Shown: piece by piece, positions 1-5,547 of the stretch
How positions within the stretch are numbered: the stretch's first letter is position 1
Layout: every line of letters starts with the position of its first letter
Source of the DNA: Dehalococcoidia bacterium UBA1328
GTDB lineage: Bacteria; Chloroflexota; Dehalococcoidia; Lucifugimonadales; Lucifugimonadaceae
Reading direction: 5' to 3'
Assembly (NCBI GenBank): GCA_002306815.1
Contig: DBTA01000051.1
Coordinates: 1 to 9,653, forward strand
Length of the DNA stretch: 9,653 bases
The notes under the pieces: generated by a model
Told to the model about the DNA's origin: nothing
The model's database searches: none
The model's input: only the letters and a program-made list of their open reading frames with translations
Program-made: the position numbers and the translations under genes

Positions 1-1096
1 ATTCTGCCTTCGGTTCGTCGGCAGCTTTCTCGTCAGCTTCAGCCTTTGCCTCTTCAACTGCTTTAGGTTCTGCTACCTTCTCAGCGTCGGCAGCTTTCTC
101 GTCAGCTTCAGCCTTTGCCTCTTCAGCTGCTTTAGGTTCTGCTACCTTCGCAGCGTCGGCAGCTTTCTCGTCAGCTTCAGCCTTTGCCTCTTCAGCTGCT
201 TTAGCTTCTCCTGCCTTCTCAGCGTCGGCAGCTTTCTTTTCCTCAGCGGCCTTCGCAGCGCGTTCGGCGGCCTTCGACTGAGCAGCAGCTCGTGCAGCAG
301 CTTCTTGTGCTTCAAGCTCCGCTTCAGCTGCGAGTCGCTCTTCCATAGCAACCTTCGCAGCAGCCTTACCGGAAGCGATCGCCTCGGCGATGTGCTGAGT
401 TATCAATGAGATTGAACGTACCGAATCATCGTTACCGGGAATCGCGTAATCGACTTCTGTTGGATCACAGTTTGTGTCGACGATCGCAACAATTGGGATC
501 CCGAGGCGTCGGGCTTCTGAAACAGCGATCTTCTCTTTTTCAATATCTACGATGAACAGAATTTGCGGCAGCTTTTCCATTTCCTTGATGCCACCGAAGA
601 ACTTATTCAATCGTTCAACCTCTGCTGCAAGCATGAGTGACTCACGCTTTGTCTGTGCAACAACGGTATCTTTAGCGAACGCATCTTCTAGGAACACCAA
701 CCGCTCGATTCGAGGTTGGATGGTCTGGAAGTTAGTCATCATTCCGCCAAGCCAGCGCTGGTTGATGTACATAGCGCCGACCTTTTCGGCCTGTTCGCGG
801 ATCGGGGCCTGAGCCTGGGCCTTGGTCCCGACCATCAAACACTCGCCGCCCTCAGCAACAATCTTTTCCACGAATCCCTTAGCGGCCTTCAGTGAAGTAA
901 CTGTCTTAGAAAGGTCGATGATGTGTGCACGCGAACGCTTTCCGAAGATGTACTCAGCCATCTTTGGGTTCCATCGCTTAGAAGGGTGACCAAAGTGCAC
1001 ACCAGCGATGAAAAGCGAACGCAGGTCGAGAGGCGCCAGAGTCTCCTCTTGCTCAGCACTTGCTGCAGCAACCTTTGGGGTCTCTGAAGTCGTCAA
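1..1096 (-). CDS. rpsB: 30S ribosomal protein S2, partial (C-terminus beyond window), with long repeat tail
   Basis: Structural protein of the small ribosomal subunit. Reading the minus strand from 1096 gives classical S2 blocks in order: AGVHFGHPSKRWNPKM, YIFGKRSRAHIIDLSKT, INQRWLGGMMTNF, PRIERLVFLED, FFGGIKEMEKLPQILFIVD, ARRLGIPIVAIVDTNCDP and IPGNDDSVRSI. The only possible start is TTG at 1094-1096, because an in-frame TAA lies directly before it (1097-1099). This gives an N-terminal extension of about 20 residues relative to the usual S2, and only a weak AGAGG-like ribosome site upstream. The S2 core ends near codon 245. From there to the window edge (codon 365) there are about 120 residues of Ala/Glu/Lys/Asp-rich, probably helical sequence, including near-identical 23-residue repeats. 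No stop is reached, so the true length is unknown. tsf usually follows rpsB and would lie outside the window. Confidence 0.97.
   Translation of the reverse strand, partial: MTTSETPKVAAASAEQEETLAPLDLRSLFIAGVHFGHPSKRWNPKMAEYIFGKRSRAHIIDLSKTVTSLKAAKGFVEKIVAEGGECLMVGTKAQAQAPIREQAEKVGAMYINQRWLGGMMTNFQTIQPRIERLVFLEDAFAKDTVVAQTKRESLMLAAEVERLNKFFGGIKEMEKLPQILFIVDIEKEKIAVSEARRLGIPIVAIVDTNCDPTEVDYAIPGNDDSVRSISLITQHIAEAIASGKAAAKVAMEERLAAEAELEAQEAAARAAAQSKAAERAAKAAEEKKAADAEKAGEAKAAEEAKAEADEKAADAAKVAEPKAAEEAKAEADEKAADAEKVAEPKAVEEAKAEADEKAADEPKAE
17..223 (-). repeat. three 69-bp tandem repeats inside rpsB
   Basis: Three consecutive 69-bp units start at 17, 86 and 155, each beginning GTCGGCAGCTTTC on the plus strand; a fourth, partial one begins at 224 and diverges after about 13 bases. 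By eye, units one and two differ at 2 of 69 positions and units two and three at 4 of 69. Each unit codes for 23 residues on the minus strand, with the core EEAKAEADEKAADAEKVAEP. The length is a multiple of three, so copy-number change keeps the frame. The near identity includes third codon positions, which suggests recent unequal duplication rather than selection on the protein alone. Confidence 0.95.
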
Positions 1097-1213
1097 TTAC
1101 TTACTTGCCTCTACTTCCGGTTCAACAACTTTAGAACCGGCCTCGTTTTGTAATATCTCCGCACACAAAGAGACGCAGGGCCAGCCTGCGCCGAAGAATC
1201 GTGCAACGAATCG
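1097..1213 (-). promoter_or_regulatory. structured rpsB leader with two hairpins
   Basis: The presumed rpsB 5' untranslated region contains two perfect inverted repeats: 1174-1190 (CGCAGG, 5-nt loop, CCTGCG) and 1117-1140 (CCGGTTC, 10-nt loop, GAACCGG). The second ends about 20 nt before the TTG start. S2 operons are known to be autoregulated through their leader in some bacteria, so these may be an S2-binding element. The 1174-1190 hairpin is followed by TCTCTTT in the minus direction and might instead be a weak terminator for the upstream LuxR gene. The hairpins are seen; the role is inferred. Confidence 0.4.
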
Positions 1214-1219
1214 CTGATT

Positions 1220-1247
1220 ATTCTATCACAGCTCTAGTTCACAACCA
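1220..1247 (-). promoter_or_regulatory. rpsB: candidate rpsB promoter
   Basis: On the minus strand, an extended -10 (TGATAGAAT, hexamer TAGAAT at 1220-1225) lies 16 nt downstream of TGGTTG (1242-1247), a poor -35. The expected transcription start near 1213 would give a leader of about 117 nt. The same TGGTTG hexamer sits at 17-nt spacing in the LuxR candidate promoter. Confidence 0.35.
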
Positions 1248-1252
1248 GACTC

Positions 1253-1282
1253 GTAAATGCCGCCTATTTCGAGCGCATTTAC
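1253..1282 (-). repeat. inverted repeat spanning the LuxR stop codon
   Basis: GTAAATGC (1253-1260) and GCATTTAC (1275-1282) form a perfect 8-bp inverted repeat with a 14-nt spacer, and the second arm contains the LuxR-gene stop codon. No T-run follows in either direction, so it is not a standard intrinsic terminator. It may be a 3'-end stabilising hairpin or a protein-binding palindrome. Confidence 0.5.
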
Positions 1283-2022
1283 AACTCCTCGTCTAGGGAA
1301 GACAACCAGCCACGTTGCGCTGCAACAGCCGCTGCGTGGGCCCGGTTGTGAGTGCGGGTTTTATCAAGGATTCTTACGACATAGTTCTTGATCGTTTGTT
1401 CAGCCAAACCGACGATCTCACCAATGTTTTTACTCGGCTCACCGCGAGCGACCAAATCAAGTATTCGAATTTCGTCTCGCTTAAGAGGATTCGGCAGATG
1501 ATTGGGATCGTGTGAGTCGCCGGTTAGACTCGAGAGATCGTTCAACAGCTCCTGAGAAGCTTCTTTATCGTCGGCAATTCGTTTCAACAACGGACTACCG
1601 CTCGACTCGACCACACTGCATATAGTGGCTTCAAGATCGGTTGAATCGGCAAATTCGCTCACGTAAGCCCATGCCCCCGCACGCGCCGCCTCGGTTAAAG
1701 ACTCTGTTGATTGGTCAATGCCAATGAACAGAAGTTTCGGTGGATCAGGTTCGTCGTATTCTCTGAGATGGTCGGTGTTCTGCTGTTCATCGATCAGCCT
1801 TACATGCGCTTCAGCCGCGTATCCAATGCTGCCTTTAACGACAGAGAATTTCGTTGTACGACCCAACAAACTCAACATTGCATCTTCGAGATCTGGATCT
1901 GACACGGCAAGGTGTACGATGATTTTCGGAACTTCTCCAAGGGTAGGCTCGTGGTTCATCGGTATTAGGAAAGGCTGTGAGTTATCGAGTTTGAGAGTCA
2001 AATCGTAAAGCTCGTCGATCAT
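1279..2022 (-). CDS. LuxR-type response-regulator-like transcription factor with degenerate receiver
   Basis: DNA-binding regulator of about 247 residues from ATG 2022. The C-terminal ~65 residues form a LuxR_C/GerE helix-turn-helix: PLKRDEIRILDLVARGEPSKNI, then GLAEQTIKNYVVRIL and a final AHAAAVAAQRGWL. The N-terminal part is laid out like a receiver domain (beta strand KIIVHLAVSDPD, then PPKLLFIGIDQ, then ARAGAWAYVSE). Where phosphorylated receivers have the acceptor Asp (VLLD), this one reads LFIG, and the conserved Lys near the end is Glu (YVSE). Phosphorylation control therefore looks lost. The start is uncertain: ATG 1959 or TTG 2061 are alternatives, and none has a clear ribosome-binding site. 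It is divergent from the CcdA-like gene and may control it. No sensor kinase is nearby. Confidence 0.82.
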   Translation of the reverse strand: MIDELYDLTLKLDNSQPFLIPMNHEPTLGEVPKIIVHLAVSDPDLEDAMLSLLGRTTKFSVVKGSIGYAAEAHVRLIDEQQNTDHLREYDEPDPPKLLFIGIDQSTESLTEAARAGAWAYVSEFADSTDLEATICSVVESSGSPLLKRIADDKEASQELLNDLSSLTGDSHDPNHLPNPLKRDEIRILDLVARGEPSKNIGEIVGLAEQTIKNYVVRILDKTRTHNRAHAAAVAAQRGWLSSLDEEL

Positions 2023-2069
2023 GCAAACGGGTGGTAACGAACTGAATGCGACGGTTCGCAATCCGAGTC

Positions 2070-2098
2070 ATCATAGTTGGCATATTAATCTCCAACCA
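2070..2098 (-). promoter_or_regulatory. candidate LuxR-gene promoter
   Basis: On the minus strand, TATGAT (2070-2075, five of six consensus bases) lies 17 nt downstream of TGGTTG (2093-2098). Transcription would start near 2063, about 40 nt before ATG 2022, or practically at the alternative TTG 2061. The -35 is weak, so this is tentative. Confidence 0.33.
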
Positions 2099-2132
2099 CT
2101 AACCGAATGCGCGTGGCTCTCTGGCGACATGC

Positions 2133-2154
2133 CTGATTCATATCTGATTCATAC
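2133..2154. repeat. 11-bp tandem direct repeats in divergent regulatory region
   Basis: CTGATTCATAT at 2133-2143 is followed at once by CTGATTCATAC at 2144-2154: ten of eleven bases are identical and the spacing is one helical turn. The pair lies about 35 bp upstream of the LuxR-gene candidate promoter and 148 bp upstream of the CcdA-like start, as expected for tandem binding sites of a regulator. No protein can be assigned. Confidence 0.5.
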
Positions 2155-2217
2155 TTGGGTCAATCTCAAACAAAGTGCGCCTGATTTCACAACAACACTT
2201 CGCGTATATGAAGCTTG

Positions 2218-2251
2218 TTTCCCAAATGCTTGGGAAAACGGATAACCGTTT
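2218..2251. promoter_or_regulatory. overlapping palindromes upstream of the CcdA-like gene
   Basis: TTTCCCAA-ATGC-TTGGGAAA (2218-2237) is a perfect 8-bp inverted repeat. It overlaps by two bases a second one, AAACGG-ATAA-CCGTTT (2236-2251). The two cannot form fully at once. They lie 50-84 bp before the ATG at 2302 and may be operator sites or alternative leader hairpins. No convincing -10/-35 pair for the plus strand was seen close by. Confidence 0.45.
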
Positions 2252-2301
2252 GAAGTCAAGGTAATTCGAACAACAATTAGCAGAAAGATATTTCTTCGAA
2301 C

Positions 2302-3237
2302 ATGGCAACTGCTTCCCACGATTTCTCGCAGGATGAAGTTGAATTCAATCCTAAAAATTTGCCTGTACCCGCAGCCGTAGCTCTGCTTGTTGCTGGGTTC
2401 GCATTAGTAGCTGGTCTCATAGTTGGTCCCGGTGCAAATAGTTTTATCGATGGTGCATTGAACTATTCCGCAGATAGCGCGGGCGTAGTAGGTAACATCG
2501 GTGCGCTTCTGCCTCTGGGGTTCGCATTTGCCGCCGGAATGGTGGCAGCGGTAAATCCGTGTGGGTTTGTGATGCTGCCCGCGTTCCTTACTATGTATCT
2601 CACTGATCAACAGGGAGACTCTGGCGAAGAAAACACTTCTTCACGCGGGATCGCACGTTCATTGATCAAAGCCCTCTATGTAAGTGCTGCCCTCGGCGCG
2701 GGATTCGTGCTGCTATTCGGAGGTGTGGGATTAGCAATCTCCTCTGGTGCGCGGTGGTTCATAACGATCTTTCCGTGGGTCGGATTCTTCCTCGGTTTCG
2801 TTATGGCCGGGCTCGGCGCGTACCTCTTTGCGGGTGGCAAGCTCTACAACAACAGAGCACAGTCAGCTGCCTCCCGAATTGGTACTGCCTCAGACACCAG
2901 CGTCAGAGGCTATTTCCTATTTGGGATCTCATATGCCGTAGCGTCCCTGAGTTGCACATTGCCGATCTTTCTAGGACTGATTAGCAGTTCGTTGGCGACT
3001 GGTGGCGTGATTAAAGCCACGGGCCAGTTCCTTGTATACGCCCTTGGAATGACATTCGTTATCACTGTTCTCACGATCGGGATCGCAGTGTTCAAAGGAG
3101 CAATGGTCGGTCAGATCCGCCGCATCATGCCTTACATTCACCCGGTATCGGCCGGAGTACTGACCCTTGTCGGCGGATATCTGATCTTTTACTGGCTAAC
3201 CGAAGGTGAAGTAAGCCGCAATTTCGGTATCGGCTAA
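2302..3237 (+). CDS. CcdA/DsbD-type transmembrane thiol-disulfide electron transporter
   Basis: Predicted polytopic inner-membrane protein, 311 residues, of the CcdA/DsbD transmembrane family, which passes electrons from cytoplasmic thioredoxin across the membrane to extracytoplasmic thiol proteins. The two redox cysteines lie in their family contexts: Cys87 in VNPCGFVMLPAFL and Cys218 in SLSCTLPIFLGL. Hydrophobic segments appear near residues 22-45, 68-100, 122-147, 152-177, 204-230, 240-264 and 281-299. An N-terminal helix (22-45) ahead of the usual six-helix core makes it longer than a minimal CcdA, and there is no fused thioredoxin domain. ATG 2302 is the natural start, with only a weak AGAAAGA ribosome site. 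No TlpA/ResA-like partner or cytochrome-c maturation gene is in the window, so whether it serves cytochrome c maturation or another reduction pathway is open. Confidence 0.9.
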   Translation: MATASHDFSQDEVEFNPKNLPVPAAVALLVAGFALVAGLIVGPGANSFIDGALNYSADSAGVVGNIGALLPLGFAFAAGMVAAVNPCGFVMLPAFLTMYLTDQQGDSGEENTSSRGIARSLIKALYVSAALGAGFVLLFGGVGLAISSGARWFITIFPWVGFFLGFVMAGLGAYLFAGGKLYNNRAQSAASRIGTASDTSVRGYFLFGISYAVASLSCTLPIFLGLISSSLATGGVIKATGQFLVYALGMTFVITVLTIGIAVFKGAMVGQIRRIMPYIHPVSAGVLTLVGGYLIFYWLTEGEVSRNFGIG

Positions 3238-3251
3238 GCAAGCCGTCTATA

Positions 3252-3286
3252 GTGCCATCCTGAGGTTCTCGAAGGGCGGCCGGCAC
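3252..3286. repeat. REP-like dispersed palindrome
   Basis: The stretch CATCCTGAGGTTCTCGAAGG (3257-3276) matches, from memory, a widespread bacterial intergenic repeat of the CATCCTGAG...TCGAAGG type. It folds as CCT-GAG (3259-3264), loop GTT, CTC (3268-3270), a GA bulge, then AGG (3273-3275), and is flanked by GTGCC (3252-3256) and GGCAC (3282-3286). It lies 14 nt after the CcdA-like stop, a typical place for REP elements that protect or end transcripts. No second copy was seen in the window. Confidence 0.55.
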
Positions 3287-3306
3287 CATCCCTCAGCGAA
3301 AAATTG

Positions 3307-3315
3307 CCCCCCCCC
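3307..3315 (+). repeat. C9 homopolymer followed by a pyrimidine tract
   Basis: Nine cytosines in a row are followed by a CT-only stretch (CTCCCTCCTCTCC) up to about 3328. It lies between the REP-like hairpin and the aldo/keto reductase, outside any supported coding region. Length variation or assembly error is likely here. Confidence 0.8.
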
Positions 3316-3441
3316 TCCCTCCTCTCCACCGAAGCGGGCGTTGAAGTTTCCGACACACGCGAACATCCCACGCCGTCCCATCCACTCAAGAGGCATTCCA
3401 CTGCAGCCGACGTAGTAAGATTGCCTCTCCGCTCAACCCTT

Positions 3442-3447
3442 AAGGAG
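3442..3447 (+). promoter_or_regulatory. ribosome-binding site deciding the aldo/keto reductase start
   Basis: AAGGAG lies 9 nt before GTG 3457. The open frame extends upstream to TTG 3304, but only GTG 3457 has a Shine-Dalgarno site and begins the family-typical first strand (QYRDYGNTGHKLS). Confidence 0.85.
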
Positions 3448-3456
3448 TGTTCAATC

Positions 3457-4311
3457 GTGCAATACCGTGACTACGGCAACACAGGCCATAAGCTTTCTAT
3501 AGTCGCCTTCGCAGGCATCGTCGTGAAAGACGAAACCACTGAAGACTCGAACCGGTACGTGTCGTGGGCGATTGATCAGGGCATCAACTATTTCGATGTC
3601 GCACCCGGATATGGCAATGCGCAAAAAATGCTAGGCCCAGCCCTCGAGCCGTACCGGAACAATGCATTCCTGGCCTGCAAGACAAAATTCCGAGTGGGCC
3701 TGGAAGCGCGCGCTGACCTTGAAAACTCCCTGAAGCTTTTACGAACGGATCACTTCGACCTTTACCAAATGCACGCAATTACGACCGAAGAAGATCTTAA
3801 GGTGGCAACCGGTCCCGATGGAGCACTTGAAATGATATCGAAAGCAAGAAACGATGGTCTCGTTCGTCATGTGGGATTTTCGGTGCATTCCGCTGAACTG
3901 GCGATCGAGTTGATGGGAATGTTTGATTTCGATTCTGTTCTCTTCCCGGTCAACTTCACAACATGGTTCGAAGCTAGATTTGGATCTCAAATCATGAACG
4001 AAGCAGAGCGACGTGGAGTAGCTCGAATGGCGCTCAAGGGCGCCGCTCATCACAACCTCCGTGAAGACGCCCATCGGCCAAGAGAAAAGTGTTGGTATGC
4101 GCCAATAGAGGATCGCGAGTTAATGAAACTTGCACTTCGATGGACGCTTTCACATCCGATCACAGCGGCAATTCCTCCTGGCGATCCTGAACTTTGGAAA
4201 ATGGCAGTCGAAGTCGCTAAAGACTTCACTCCGATCACTCCGCACGAAGAGCAAATTCTCCGTCAGGAGGCTCTAGGTCGAATGCCGCTATTCGAGCTCG
4301 CTCACGCGTAG
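3457..4311 (+). CDS. aldo/keto reductase family oxidoreductase
   Basis: Probable cytoplasmic NAD(P)H-dependent carbonyl reductase of the aldo/keto reductase (beta/alpha)8 barrel family, 284 residues from GTG 3457. The catalytic tetrad is visible: Asp47 and Tyr52 in FDVAPGYGNAQKMLG, Lys75 in ACKTKF (Lys77 is also possible) and His106 in DLYQMHAI. The first strand carries the usual R-x-(Y/L)-G-x-T-G-x-K-(V/L)-S pattern, here RDYGNTGHKLS, and GLVRHVGFSVHS matches the barrel middle. Later family-like segments are FPVNFTTWFEARFG, RMALKGAAH and ALRWTLSHPITAAIPPGDPELW, the last near the cofactor site. Such short-form, YdjG/Tas-like members often act on sugars or aldehydes; the substrate here is unknown. 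It is followed by a strong terminator and appears to be a single-gene unit. Confidence 0.92.
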   Translation: MQYRDYGNTGHKLSIVAFAGIVVKDETTEDSNRYVSWAIDQGINYFDVAPGYGNAQKMLGPALEPYRNNAFLACKTKFRVGLEARADLENSLKLLRTDHFDLYQMHAITTEEDLKVATGPDGALEMISKARNDGLVRHVGFSVHSAELAIELMGMFDFDSVLFPVNFTTWFEARFGSQIMNEAERRGVARMALKGAAHHNLREDAHRPREKCWYAPIEDRELMKLALRWTLSHPITAAIPPGDPELWKMAVEVAKDFTPITPHEEQILRQEALGRMPLFELAHA

Positions 4312-4340
4312 CAACCAAGTTCTGCGCTCAAACTAATTCT

Positions 4341-4390
4341 GTTCCAATTTTCGAAAATGGTGGAACGGATCTAATTCGAATTGACCGTTC
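4341..4390. repeat. two further inverted repeats in the convergent intergenic region
   Basis: GTTCCA (4341-4346) pairs with TGGAAC (4361-4366) around the self-complementary ATTTTCGAAAAT. GAACGG (4363-4368) pairs with CCGTTC (4385-4390) around the self-complementary AATTCGAATT (4373-4382). The GAACGG/CCGTTC arms recur in the terminator stem at 4421-4445, so alternative pairings are possible. Neither has a T-run. Confidence 0.6.
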
Positions 4391-4417
4391 TGTGACTTGA
4401 AAAGTCTCTTAAAAGGT

Positions 4418-4449
4418 AAAAGACCGTTCGATATCCGAACGGTCTTTTT
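4418..4449. terminator. bidirectional intrinsic terminator
   Basis: A perfect 13-bp stem, AAAAGACCGTTCG (4418-4430) and CGAACGGTCTTTT (4436-4448), has loop ATATC and ends in TTTTT on the plus strand, with the matching A-run on the other side. It sits between the convergent aldo/keto reductase (stop 4311) and FAH-family gene (stop at 4486), so it can serve both. Confidence 0.93.
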
Positions 4450-4485
4450 CTGAGATATTTTTTCGGAAAGTAAAGGTACCCTGAC

Positions 4486-5253
4486 TTATCCCGCGACAAC
4501 AGGGTTATGAAGGACACCGATCTTATCGAGCTCAACAGTCACATCACCACCTGCGTTAATTGGTGGGGTAGTTCCTGAAGTTCCCGTCCAGATCATGTCA
4601 CCCGGGTAGAGAGTCACGTATTTGCTAAGGAACGAAATTGCTTCGGCAACGGTGAAGATCATCTCCGAAGAGTGACAGTTCTGCCCTTCGACACCGTTTA
4701 CCAGTCCACGGATGTTTACATCCTGCGGATCAATGTCGGTAACGATGAACGGACCAGTTGGGCCGAACGTGTCAGACGACTTAGCGCGCCACCACTGAAT
4801 ATCCGCGTTCGCACCTGACTGCCATTCCCGAGCACTCACGTCGTTACCTGCTGTGTAACCGAACACGTAGTCGAGTGCATCAGCCTCGGAAACCTTGCTC
4901 GCTTCTTTGCCAATTATTGCGATCAATTCCGACTCGCACACAATCAAACCTGCATCAGGTGGAAGCTTGATTGGGTCACCGGGACCAATTATGGCGTTGG
5001 TGTTCTTGTAGAACGGCTGAGGTCGAGTTGGTTTGTCGGCACCCAGAAGGTGAGAACCGTAGTTCAAAGCCAGACAAAGCATCTTGCTTGGATTCGGGTT
5101 CGGGGCAAGAATCTTGACCTTGTTGAGATCGTGAGCTGCCCCGGTCTCGGAGTAATCCTGACCGATCGGAGAGTTTGAAATCTCCTTAACCGTCTCGCCG
5201 TCTACAACACCGTATGCAGCATCACCACCGTTAGAAAATCGTACAAACTTCAT
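4486..5253 (-). CDS. fumarylacetoacetate hydrolase (FAH) family protein
   Basis: Metal-dependent C-C bond hydrolase or decarboxylase of the FAH fold, 255 residues, probably cytoplasmic. Family hallmarks are FYKNTNAIIGPGDPIKLP, the metal site Glu107-x-Glu109 in VCESELIAIIGKEA with Asp138 in GYTAGNDVSAREWQ, and the C-terminal GDMIWTGTSGT. The N-terminal ~55 residues (MKFVRFSNGGDAAYGVV and on) form the small FAH_N-type domain. Known members act on acylpyruvates, oxaloacetate, 2-hydroxyhepta-2,4-dienedioate or fumarylacetoacetate; the sequence alone does not choose. The usual ARDWQ/ARDLQ motif reads AREWQ. The ATG at 5253 is the only sensible start, with a weak GAAAG site upstream. It is divergent from the deacylase-hydrolase pair across 294 bp. 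Confidence 0.94.
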   Translation of the reverse strand: MKFVRFSNGGDAAYGVVDGETVKEISNSPIGQDYSETGAAHDLNKVKILAPNPNPSKMLCLALNYGSHLLGADKPTRPQPFYKNTNAIIGPGDPIKLPPDAGLIVCESELIAIIGKEASKVSEADALDYVFGYTAGNDVSAREWQSGANADIQWWRAKSSDTFGPTGPFIVTDIDPQDVNIRGLVNGVEGQNCHSSEMIFTVAEAISFLSKYVTLYPGDMIWTGTSGTTPPINAGGDVTVELDKIGVLHNPVVAG

Positions 5254-5547
5254 ATTTCTGTTCTTTCGTCCACCGTTCTGCTCTCCGTTAAATGAAGCTC
5301 AGATCGGTTGCCCGATTCAAATTTCGTATCCACTATTTGCTCGTCAGAGTCTCGGTATTCGGCGAAATTGCACTTCGCAAAGTCGACAAAACTCTGGCGA
5401 GAACTGATCTAGAGCCGAAATATGTTACTCCCGTATCCGCTGTATGCTCATGCCCATTCTAGGATTCAGCTTGGACCAGGGAGAAAATCGGCATTGCCCG
5501 CTCATTTCGCGTAAAAATCTCCATCAAGTATTCGGAGGGGTAGCTCG
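5254..5547. promoter_or_regulatory. divergent intergenic region, FAH-family gene / deacylase
   Basis: No supported gene lies in these 294 bp. They must hold promoters for both directions, but I see no confident -10/-35 pair. One short inverted repeat, GCGAA-ATTGCAC-TTCGC, lies near 5362-5378 and could be an operator. Confidence 0.5.
5534..5540 (+). promoter_or_regulatory. ribosome-binding site deciding the deacylase TTG start
   Basis: GGAGGGG ends 7 nt before TTG 5548. No ATG gives a family-like N-terminus, whereas TTG 5548 begins FDLIIKNGTVVDGTG, the standard opening of amidohydrolases. Confidence 0.88.

Noticed and set aside
17..235. CRISPR-like array
   Set aside because: The 69-bp units are contiguous without spacers and code in frame for the S2 tail.
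142..351. 69-residue Arg/Lys/Leu-rich minus-strand frame
   Set aside because: It is the wrong frame of the rpsB tail repeats; the S2 frame through the same bases is continuous with a well-conserved core.
474..812. 112-residue plus-strand frame
   Set aside because: It lies entirely antisense to the conserved S2 core and resembles no family.
2021..2245. 74-residue plus-strand frame before the CcdA-like gene
   Set aside because: No ribosome site, no recognisable family, overlap with the LuxR gene start, and it runs through the direct repeats and palindromes.
3304..3456. N-terminal extension of the aldo/keto reductase from TTG 3304
   Set aside because: It starts at the C9 tract, is low-complexity Pro/Ser/Thr sequence without homology pattern, and GTG 3457 has a strong ribosome site and the canonical first strand.
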